A DNA stretch of 64,000 nucleotides from Bacteroidales bacterium (GTDB lineage: Bacteria > Bacteroidota > Bacteroidia > Bacteroidales > VadinHA17). Shown one piece after another: positions 8,548 to 15,526 of this stretch; positions within the stretch are counted from its first letter, which is position 1, and the number at the start of each line of letters is the position of its first letter. The position numbers and the translations under genes are program-made. Location of the stretch: positions 1 to 64,000 of the forward strand of contig JAFGLJ010000042.1 in NCBI GenBank assembly GCA_016928075.1, given 5' to 3'. The notes below the pieces were generated by a model that ran no database searches, had not been told where the DNA came from, and was given only the letters and a program-made list of their open reading frames with translations.

Positions 8548-9135
8548 TTATTTGCTTTTTCCGTGCCTGTGCAGCAGTGATTTCTTGTGCGGTGGAGGAG
8601 CCGCCTGGTAAAACACTTCCCGGTTGACCATCCTTATCGATTCAATTGTATAAAGCGCTCGAGGGTTATAATCGTTAATTATTTTAAGCACATTTTTAAC
8701 CATGCTTCTTTTTACTATTATATATACAACGCCTACTTCTCCTTCAGCTCCGTGAGCCTTTATGGATGTTACACCGAAACCTTTTCCTTTAAGGGCAACA
8801 ACCAGCTCTCCGGCCTCTGTTTTGGTTATCACCCTTATCATTTCATGTCCTATTGCCAGGCGCTCTTCAAGCAACATTCCGACGTAATTTCCGGAGGCAA
8901 AACCACCGGCATAAGCCAGGTAAGCAACCCAGTTGTCAAGGTCCTGGAATATCCTGCTTATTGCAAGCAGCCAAATAAGAACCTCGAAAAAGCCTATCAG
9001 GGGAGCAACCCTCTTCATCCCCTTGGCCACAAATATTATCCTGATAGTACCCAGGGAAACATCAGCAATCCTTGCCAGGAAGATCATAAGAGGGAGTAAG
9101 AGATAAGAGAATAAGGCAGTATCCAAGAAGTCCAT
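8548..9135 (-). CDS. DUF2179/UPF0316 membrane protein
   Basis: The protein is 195 residues long with three hydrophobic helices in the first 90 residues (DUF5698-like membrane part: RIADVSLGTIRIIFVAKG, then EVLIWLLAISRIF). A soluble DUF2179 domain follows (about 105-175, KGFGVTSIKAHGAEGEVGVVYIIV form). This is the UPF0316 family, whose biochemical role is unknown. The C-terminus is basic and histidine-rich. The gene is convergent with the epimerase and the two stop codons abut with no spacer. It has its own Bacteroidota-type promoter motif 40 bp upstream. Confidence 0.88.
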   Translation of the reverse strand: MDFLDTALFSYLLLPLMIFLARIADVSLGTIRIIFVAKGMKRVAPLIGFFEVLIWLLAISRIFQDLDNWVAYLAYAGGFASGNYVGMLLEERLAIGHEMIRVITKTEAGELVVALKGKGFGVTSIKAHGAEGEVGVVYIIVKRSMVKNVLKIINDYNPRALYTIESIRMVNREVFYQAAPPPHKKSLLHRHGKSK

Positions 9136-9174
9136 TGTAAAAAGTGTTTAAATAATTGAATTTATTTTCACTGG

Positions 9175-9182
9175 CAAAAGTA
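9175..9182 (-). promoter_or_regulatory. Promoter -7 element for DUF2179 gene
   Basis: Minus-strand TACTTTTG matches the Bacteroidota TAnnTTTG box and sits 40 bp before the start at 9135. No clear upstream TTTG (-33) box was found. The rest of 9136-9272 holds nothing else that I recognise. Confidence 0.45.
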
Positions 9183-9272
9183 GGATATTTTCCGGGAAGA
9201 AATTTATCTTATTTAAGATTAGATTCAAACCGATGTTGAGGATATACTTCGAGCGCTGAATCCAGGTGGGGG

Positions 9273-10649
9273 TTACAAATCCCCACCATCGTTTGCCTTT
9301 TTCAGGGCCTCGGTTGTTGTGTAGTATTTTACGATCATGTTGGGCACCTCCCATTCAGGCATCTTAGCTTTTTCCAGGTATTCAAGGTATTTTTCCATTA
9401 CCTGCCCGAAATGAGCTTCATGACCTACCCTGTACTTTTCCGGTATAATAAATTGCCAGGTATTATTACTGAGCTGTGAATATTCAATACCTTCCCAGGG
9501 GAGCTTCATTAAGGCACTGTCAATCACTTCTTCAAAACCGGGAGCTTCTTCGTTGAGTTCAAGGTAAAGAATAGGTTTGTATGACTCCTCTTCACCCTGC
9601 CTGATTACCAGGTTCGACCTGGTACCGCGCATTATTGAATAGTGAGTATCGCCTGTTCCTTCCGGTGCCTGGTATTTCCATTCCACAATCACCCTTGCAA
9701 AAGTATCCTTAATCTTATATACTATTTCTCCGTTGGCATAAACATACAGCTTACCGTCTGCAATATCCTTTTCGAGGTATGATGGGAAGCCGTCAAGACC
9801 TGTCACTTTATTGAATTCTTCAGCACTTATGACAGTTGGCCATCTCCTGGCTCTAATTATTTCAATGTCACTTTTATCAAGGACAAGCTCTGGATAGCAT
9901 TCCCACTGAATCAGGTCCACCAGGTGTGTGGTAACATCTACAATACCTTCTCCCTGTTGTTGAGTGTCAAAGAACCATGGAGGCCTGACCAGGGCTGATC
10001 CGGAAACATATTTAAAAAAGTGATGCACACTTTCTTTGGTAACGGCAGGATCATCAGGGCTTCCCGTTACGAGCTGTCCGAAAATTTCATTATTCTGAGA
10101 CAGGGCTTTCTGGAGCATTGTCGTTATTTCGTACCTTTCGGTCATGATATCATAAAGAAGAACCTTGTTTTGCTCTGCTATTTTAAACGCTTTTTCCAGC
10201 AAGGGAAATTTATCCGGAGTAATCACCATTGGTTTATCAGCAAGCACATTAAACCCTGCCTCAATTGATTTAAGAATGTAATCTGTTTTCTTCCCGTTAT
10301 TACCCGACAGCACAACCATATTGCCAGGCCGCTTTATTATCATCTGCTCGAAAAAATCAGGCCCGGCATATACCTTTTCTTCCCATCGGGTTGGATTATT
10401 TTCCCTGTTGTTATATGATTCAATTCTTTGCAGGTGCAGGTTAATGTCATCCCCTGCAGGTGCAAACACATATACCTCTGGTGATACAGTTTCGTACATA
10501 TTCTTCTGCACAAGAGCAGCGTGAAAGTGCCCTGGATCAAGTGTCATAAGCGTTATACCCGTCATAATATCTTTACTGTCTTGTTCACCTGTTGCACACG
10601 ATGTTACTGAATAAACCAGAATAACGAACAGGTATTTAATATATTTCAT
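9273..10649 (-). CDS. Gfo/Idh/MocA-type oxidoreductase lipoprotein
   Basis: The start at 10649 gives a lipoprotein signal (MKYIKYLFVILVYSVTSC, lipobox Cys18) and lies one base after the preceding stop. A longer reading frame from 10733 would overlap that gene. The body resembles the Gfo/Idh/MocA-like family with a distinctive N-terminus: TLDPGHFHAALVQ, then VVLSGNNGKKTDYILKSIEAGFNVLADKPMV, where DKP takes the place of the usual EKP. It belongs to the subgroup with its own oxidoreductase C-terminal domain, about 458 residues. It is the last gene of the five-gene minus-strand operon and probably acts in the periplasm on the same sugar substrate as its neighbour. The Rossmann glycine motif is poorly conserved, so cofactor binding is less certain than in the neighbour. 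Confidence 0.8.
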   Translation of the reverse strand: MKYIKYLFVILVYSVTSCATGEQDSKDIMTGITLMTLDPGHFHAALVQKNMYETVSPEVYVFAPAGDDINLHLQRIESYNNRENNPTRWEEKVYAGPDFFEQMIIKRPGNMVVLSGNNGKKTDYILKSIEAGFNVLADKPMVITPDKFPLLEKAFKIAEQNKVLLYDIMTERYEITTMLQKALSQNNEIFGQLVTGSPDDPAVTKESVHHFFKYVSGSALVRPPWFFDTQQQGEGIVDVTTHLVDLIQWECYPELVLDKSDIEIIRARRWPTVISAEEFNKVTGLDGFPSYLEKDIADGKLYVYANGEIVYKIKDTFARVIVEWKYQAPEGTGDTHYSIMRGTRSNLVIRQGEEESYKPILYLELNEEAPGFEEVIDSALMKLPWEGIEYSQLSNNTWQFIIPEKYRVGHEAHFGQVMEKYLEYLEKAKMPEWEVPNMIVKYYTTTEALKKANDGGDL

Positions 10650-10650
10650 G

Positions 10651-12072
10651 TTATAATCCATTAAAGTTTTCAAGCGTATAATTAGTGCCATAAGGCCATC
10701 TCTGGGGCCTGGATAGCATTGCATTGGCCTCATCGTTATTTATAAACCTTTCTTTTTCAGGGTTCCAATAAAGCTTACCCGGCAATTTCATTGCGATATG
10801 ATGCAGAAGGCATGCAGAACATGATCTGTGACCTATCTCGGCTGTTGCCACAGGATCTTTTCGGCTGATTATTGAATCAATCCAGTTCTTATGTTGTTCC
10901 GGACTTTCGTACAGGTGTATCTCATCCGGCCCGATCACTGAATCAAGTATTTTCCTGTCGGAAGCATCAAGTGCCAGGAGCTCTGTATCCTCTGCCCCGG
11001 GATCAGATGCGGTTACCTGCACTGCTCCCCTGGAAACAAAGATCCAACCTTCTGAGCCAACGAATTTAACGCCATTCGGGTATTCTCCGCTGACATGCAT
11101 TAAGACCCCGTTGGCATACCTGGCGGTAGTTTTAAAGTTACCATGTACGTTCCATAATCCACTTTGAGGGAATTCAGCCGATCCTTCTATTTCAACCGGT
11201 CCCGTGTATTCTGTTCCCATAGCCCAGTGTGCAGTATCAATATGATGAGCACCCCAGCCGGTAATCATTCCCGCACCAAATTGTTCACATCTTAACCAGC
11301 CGGGCCGGCTTTCAATATCAGTTTGTGAATGCACCCTGTTCTCTGTATAATATACATAGGGTGTTGAACCAAGCCACATATCATAATCCAGGTTGTCGGG
11401 TACCGGCATCTCAGGTTCTCCGGGACCTGAGGGGTCGCCCGGGAGGCCAACATAAACTGTATGTATATCACCGATTCTTCCATTTCTAATCAATTCGCAA
11501 GCTTTCTTAAACTGCGGCCAGGGGTCAAGCGAACGCTGCTGGCTTCCCTGCTGGAATATTCTTCCTGTTCTGTGCATAATATTACTCATCTGACGACCTT
11601 CCTCGACAGTGAGTGAGGCTGGTTTCTGAAGATAAATATCCTTACCCGTAAGGGCTGCCTCTATTGCAGGCTGGGCATGCCAGTGGTCTGGCGTTGATAT
11701 TATTACTGCGTCAATTGACGTATCAAGCAACATTTCACGGTAATCCTGGTAAAGTGAGATATCGACAAAGTTTTTTCTGCCTGTCTTTTCCTCGTAAAAG
11801 TTCAGAACCCATTTTTTACCTGCCTGCATCCTTATGCTGTCAACATCTGCAATCGCCACCAAACGGGTAATATCATGCATCATGGTTAAAGGCAGATCAT
11901 GGGTCATAGCTATCCTGCCGAAACCTATCTGGGCTATGTTTATCTTGTTACTGGGTGCACTCCGTCCAAATACAGAAGCTGGTACAATGGTTGGTAATAC
12001 TATTGTTCCGGCTGCACCTGCCAGGCTGCTTCTTATAAACTTGCGCCTTGTAATATTTTTTTCGTGTGTCAT
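10651..12072 (-). CDS. Tat-exported Gfo/Idh/MocA family oxidoreductase
   Basis: The start at 12072 (MTHEKNITRRKFIRSS) is preferred over one 11 codons upstream because it places the twin-arginine motif TRRKF at residues 8-12 and avoids overlap with the ThuA-like gene. A Tat signal is followed by a Gfo/Idh/MocA enzyme: the nucleotide-binding QIGFGRIA segment, STPDHWHA, and a KP motif in LQKPASLTVEEG where the usual EKP is QKP. GWGAHHIDTAHWAMG fits the active-site His region of this family. Length about 473 residues. The protein is probably periplasmic. It lies 16 bp after the ThuA-like gene and 1 bp before the second Gfo/Idh/MocA gene. Substrate unknown. Confidence 0.86.
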   Translation of the reverse strand: MTHEKNITRRKFIRSSLAGAAGTIVLPTIVPASVFGRSAPSNKINIAQIGFGRIAMTHDLPLTMMHDITRLVAIADVDSIRMQAGKKWVLNFYEEKTGRKNFVDISLYQDYREMLLDTSIDAVIISTPDHWHAQPAIEAALTGKDIYLQKPASLTVEEGRQMSNIMHRTGRIFQQGSQQRSLDPWPQFKKACELIRNGRIGDIHTVYVGLPGDPSGPGEPEMPVPDNLDYDMWLGSTPYVYYTENRVHSQTDIESRPGWLRCEQFGAGMITGWGAHHIDTAHWAMGTEYTGPVEIEGSAEFPQSGLWNVHGNFKTTARYANGVLMHVSGEYPNGVKFVGSEGWIFVSRGAVQVTASDPGAEDTELLALDASDRKILDSVIGPDEIHLYESPEQHKNWIDSIISRKDPVATAEIGHRSCSACLLHHIAMKLPGKLYWNPEKERFINNDEANAMLSRPQRWPYGTNYTLENFNGL

Positions 12073-12088
12073 AGCTTTGTTATTTATT

Positions 12089-12892
12089 TTATTCAGGGAG
12101 TGCATCTGTTTTTACATTTGAATAATCGGGGCCTCTGTTATCTCCTATGGCCCATATTATTCCTCCTTTTATGTGGTTGATTAGGTTCGGATCAGAATAA
12201 TGCTTAATTGAATGTCCCAGGGCGGTGTAAAAAACCCTTCCTCCTTCAAATTCATGGTACCAGGCCAGTGGAAAATAATTCCCAAACACTTCCCCGGGGT
12301 ATATATCTTTTTGATCATCTTCAATAGTGCGGAGGTCAGCAGCTAATAAGATATTAATGTCAGGGTTCAGATGTTTGAGATAATAGCATTCGTCCTCCCA
12401 GTGCCATGTGTCTCCAAGAAAACTTGTGGATGGATGATCATGGTCTATAACTTTTATATCAAACGGCTGGTAGGGAGGGTGCCTCTCAAATTTTCCCCCC
12501 AGCATAGACCAGAACCATTTCCATTCCCGTTCAGATCCACAGGCTGAATGGATACCCACCACACTTCCGCCGGCGTGTATATACCTCACGAAAGCCAGCT
12601 TCTGCTCCTCAGTGTCAAAGGTTTCATTATTGGTGTTTGATAATACAATGCAGTGATACTTCTTCAGGTTATCCTCGTTTATAACTCTTGGGTCATCACT
12701 AACATCAACATTCATCTCATTCTGCTCTCCTATCTTTTCCAGTGCTCTGACACTTGCTTTGATGTTATCATGCACATAGCCTTCACCGTTTTTTGTGTAT
12801 ACCAGTATACTTGTCTCATAATCTTTTCCCGTTCTGCAATCGTGATTGAATACCAGAAATGAAGCCAGCAGGATTAAAAAAATTTTATTCAT
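12089..12892 (-). CDS. ThuA-like domain protein, secreted
   Basis: A 267-residue protein with an N-terminal signal (MNKIFLILLASFLVFNHDC, possible lipoprotein Cys19) and a ThuA-like fold. Typical elements are VHDNIKASVRALEKIGE, CIVLSNTNNETFDTEEQKLAFVRYI, GGSVVGIHSACGSE, and a C-terminal FYTALGHSIKHYSD segment. ThuA-like proteins are class I glutamine-amidotransferase-like domains tied to disaccharide and glycan catabolism. No reaction is firmly established for most of them. It starts 8 bp downstream of the DUF6807 gene and is followed by two Gfo/Idh/MocA genes, a combination frequent in Bacteroidota and Planctomycetota sugar loci. Confidence 0.88.
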   Translation of the reverse strand: MNKIFLILLASFLVFNHDCRTGKDYETSILVYTKNGEGYVHDNIKASVRALEKIGEQNEMNVDVSDDPRVINEDNLKKYHCIVLSNTNNETFDTEEQKLAFVRYIHAGGSVVGIHSACGSEREWKWFWSMLGGKFERHPPYQPFDIKVIDHDHPSTSFLGDTWHWEDECYYLKHLNPDINILLAADLRTIEDDQKDIYPGEVFGNYFPLAWYHEFEGGRVFYTALGHSIKHYSDPNLINHIKGGIIWAIGDNRGPDYSNVKTDALPE

Positions 12893-12900
12893 ATCATATT

Positions 12901-14169
12901 TTATTTATTATCCAGGATTCTTACTTCGGGCGGGAACGCAAAATCTGTCCATATCCTTTCAATAGTTAAACTGTCGATCTTCCCGTCATAAATCAACATG
13001 CGGTATTTTTGCCTGTACCTTTTACCTGGTTCAAGAATCCATTTGTTATGGCGTATCGGGGAAAATTCAAAAAACATATCACCTCTGCCCCCGTTGCTAT
13101 CTGAAGGCCATACCCTCATTGGTTCAGGGTGGTCCCTGTTTGAGGGATGGGAGAAAAATACTATTCCCGCAGTGATACTATCCGTGAATGAGCCCCGGAC
13201 ATTCGCCCATCTTGCCCTTGTGGCATCAGCATCTGCCCTTTTGTAACCTGCCGAAGTGGTAACCCGGCTGTTCTCTCTGGTTAATGATGCGGAAGCGCGG
13301 TAACCAATTCCTCCACCATACCTGTAGGTATCGAGAATAACAGTATCCTCTGTGGCGCAGGATAGCAGGGAGAGAAGGTCGACCAGGTAAACCTGGCTTG
13401 TGGTGTTAATATTTATGTTCCAGGCACGGACATCCCATATTTCGTTTAAAATATTGGATTCACGGCCTTCTTCTTCAAAAATAACATGGTTATGTAAAGA
13501 ACGGAAACCGGCAAAAACATTACCCGAACTGGTTGAGACATATCCGTTGAATTTCACCGTCCCCTGGCCTTTGTTAAGATTCCAGAAATCGATTTCTTTT
13601 TTCCTGTAATGCACTTTGGTCCAGGGGTTCCAGATGCCGTAATGATGATAATGATCAGGAGGATTTATCCTTGTTAAAATATTACCTGAAGGGGACCACA
13701 GGGGATGTATGAAAGCACTGCGTCTGAAAACAGTGTCCACTCCGGCCGGTGGATAGTGAACAGAATGATTATACTGTAACACTTCTTTCCCGTTTTGAGT
13801 TATCCTGAGGTTTGCATCATTTATGATGGATTTCAATCGGGCACTATTTCCCTTTTCCCTGGTATAAAATAATTCAAATTGCCTTAATTCACCGGGGGCT
13901 GTGATACCGTCAAGGATCCACCACAGCCTTGTTTCAAGGTCGGTATCAACTTGCACAGGCACTTCTTTTCTAACGTTATCCGAGGTCTCGAACATAGTAA
14001 ATGAACAACTGTCATCATTTACTGAAAGCTTATCAATGACTATACTGACCGGTGTGTTCAGTCGTTCATATTTACCTGCATCAACCTCGAATGTTGCCAC
14101 GGAAATATCCTGAGAATGAACCGTGCAGCAGATGGCACTGATGAATATTACCGGCAAGATCCTTTTCAT
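12901..14169 (-). CDS. DUF6807 (PmoA-like) secreted protein
   Basis: A 422-residue protein with a Sec signal peptide (MKRILPVIFISAICCTVHSQ). The motif series HPLWSPSGNILTRINPPDHYHHYGIW, KVHYRKKEIDFWNL and the C-terminal FSHPSNRDHPEPMRVWPS are typical of the DUF6807 family, sometimes labelled methane-oxygenase PmoA-like in databases. That label is historical and does not mean methane oxidation. Members occur beside Gfo/Idh/MocA and ThuA genes in glycan-degrading bacteria and are assumed to act on carbohydrates. Spacing is 29 bp from the UroD-like gene and 8 bp to the ThuA-like gene, so an operon is very likely. Confidence 0.82.
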   Translation of the reverse strand: MKRILPVIFISAICCTVHSQDISVATFEVDAGKYERLNTPVSIVIDKLSVNDDSCSFTMFETSDNVRKEVPVQVDTDLETRLWWILDGITAPGELRQFELFYTREKGNSARLKSIINDANLRITQNGKEVLQYNHSVHYPPAGVDTVFRRSAFIHPLWSPSGNILTRINPPDHYHHYGIWNPWTKVHYRKKEIDFWNLNKGQGTVKFNGYVSTSSGNVFAGFRSLHNHVIFEEEGRESNILNEIWDVRAWNININTTSQVYLVDLLSLLSCATEDTVILDTYRYGGGIGYRASASLTRENSRVTTSAGYKRADADATRARWANVRGSFTDSITAGIVFFSHPSNRDHPEPMRVWPSDSNGGRGDMFFEFSPIRHNKWILEPGKRYRQKYRMLIYDGKIDSLTIERIWTDFAFPPEVRILDNK

Positions 14170-14198
14170 TGCATAAGGGTGTATGAGTGTTGAAGATA

Positions 14199-15239
14199 CT
14201 ACTTTTTACCTTTTTCATGGACTGTTTCCATGAAGGCAATTATATTTTCTGTAGGTACTCCCGGGGCCATACCTCCACCAACAGACCAGATCACCTTTGC
14301 ATCAGCTGGCATATTATCATTTTCCTGACGTATTGCATCCCATACATCCGATTCATTTCCTGCAGCCATAATATCGCGAGGGGGGATATTACCGAGCAGG
14401 ACGATATCCGGTCCGGCCAGTTCGTATATTTCCTTTATGCTGTGCTCAAAAGAGAAATTGAATACATTGGCTGTAATTTCTTTCAGGTTGGCGGCAGTTA
14501 TCAGTCCATTGGCATCATTATGAAGTAACTTCACCGGCACTGCGAGGGAGGTAAAAATTTCACGCAAGTATGGTATGACAAACTCCCTGAACTCATTCTC
14601 ACCAATGAAGCCTATCAGATCATCAAGTACAAGGATGCCTTCAATTGAATTGAAGCATGACTTTTGATAGTCAATCCAATCAATGATGAAATCTGTTATT
14701 TTTCTTATAAGGATATGTACTTTCTCAGGATCGGTCATAAGCGCCATCATAAGTTCTGTTGTCCCCATGAGGAAAGAAGCAATGTTGAGAGGGCCCCGCG
14801 TTACAGCAAACCGTATCCTGTGCCCGGCATCTGTTATCTGGCTTTCAAAGGTTTTTAGCCTCTGGATAATAAAGGGCAATAGTCCGTCGGTTTCAACACC
14901 CGGTTTAACAAGATCATCAATATCTTGAATACTGCGAAGCACTTTACCCGCATGAGGCAGGCTTATCTCCGACCATACCAGCCTGGCTCCAAAAGCTGAT
15001 GGCTCGGTGCACATCCCATATTCTGACCAGAATCCGGGAATGAACCAGGTATCGGGGAAAGTATTAACAGCCTTCAGGTTAGTTTCCCACCATAATTTAT
15101 CAGAAGCATAATACTCAATCGTAGAGATATTGTTCCAGCCGGGCAGCCATGGGCTGTCAATAATAAATCCCACGGGATCATAATCGAGCTTTTCCCCGTT
15201 GATGAAGGCCTTCATATCTGACCACTGTTTGTCTGTCAT
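14199..15239 (-). CDS. Uroporphyrinogen-decarboxylase-family protein
   Basis: A 346-residue cytoplasmic protein without a signal peptide, of the UroD/MtaA/CmuA superfamily. It shows the TIM-barrel layout and conserved turns RFAVTRGPLNIASFLMG, VLDDLIGFIGE, KLLHNDANG, PDIVLLGNIPP and VWSVGGGMAPGVPTENI. It lacks the N-terminal arginine signature of true haem-pathway UroD, and its setting at the head of a sugar-type operon argues for a methyltransferase-like or unknown role. MtaA and CmuA move methyl groups between corrinoid proteins and thiols, but no corrinoid protein gene is nearby. It is the first gene of the minus-strand five-gene cluster. Confidence 0.82.
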   Translation of the reverse strand: MTDKQWSDMKAFINGEKLDYDPVGFIIDSPWLPGWNNISTIEYYASDKLWWETNLKAVNTFPDTWFIPGFWSEYGMCTEPSAFGARLVWSEISLPHAGKVLRSIQDIDDLVKPGVETDGLLPFIIQRLKTFESQITDAGHRIRFAVTRGPLNIASFLMGTTELMMALMTDPEKVHILIRKITDFIIDWIDYQKSCFNSIEGILVLDDLIGFIGENEFREFVIPYLREIFTSLAVPVKLLHNDANGLITAANLKEITANVFNFSFEHSIKEIYELAGPDIVLLGNIPPRDIMAAGNESDVWDAIRQENDNMPADAKVIWSVGGGMAPGVPTENIIAFMETVHEKGKK

Positions 15240-15368
15240 CTCTTAAGTGTTTTTGCATATGTATAAAGGTAGGAATATAAAACAGCAATACTTATAACAT
15301 GAATTTGTATTTTTTATACCTGGCTCGTCTACGTCATTGTTTATGATAATATCCTCTCTTCAAACCCA

Positions 15369-15470
15369 TCATTCCAGTATTGACACAGGCATCCTGCCTT
15401 CGTCGAACTCATCTCCCTCGCTTGCTATCTCAAACTCGGGATCCTCGGTTCCATCATACCGGTATTCCAA
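15369..15470 (-). CDS. Possible small acidic ORF or gene remnant
   Basis: In the 287-bp gap between the UroD-like gene and the octahaem gene, the minus strand has a 33-codon frame from a TTG at 15470 (41 open codons from an upstream stop). The encoded peptide is acidic and protein-like: EYRYDGTEDPEFEIASEGDE and then EFDEGRMPVSILE. No ATG start exists and no family is recognised. It could be a small protein, a gene remnant, or chance. The rest of the gap holds nothing that I recognise. Confidence 0.2.
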   Translation of the reverse strand: MEYRYDGTEDPEFEIASEGDEFDEGRMPVSILE

Positions 15471-15526
15471 TACCTTAAAAAGAATTGAAATATTTCAACT
15501 TGCAGGTACTACTACCCGGGTTGATA

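Noticed and set aside
8545..8550. Frameshift between the epimerase and DUF2179 genes
   Set aside because: The stops abut on opposite strands, each gene ends at normal length, so this is simple convergence.
12901..14169. Methane mono-oxygenase subunit (PmoA)
   Set aside because: The database name of this DUF6807 family is historical. No pmo-type membrane helices or metal sites are present.
14187..15239. Plus-strand frames in the UroD-like gene region
   Set aside because: They lie opposite a well-supported minus-strand gene and have no recognisable motifs.
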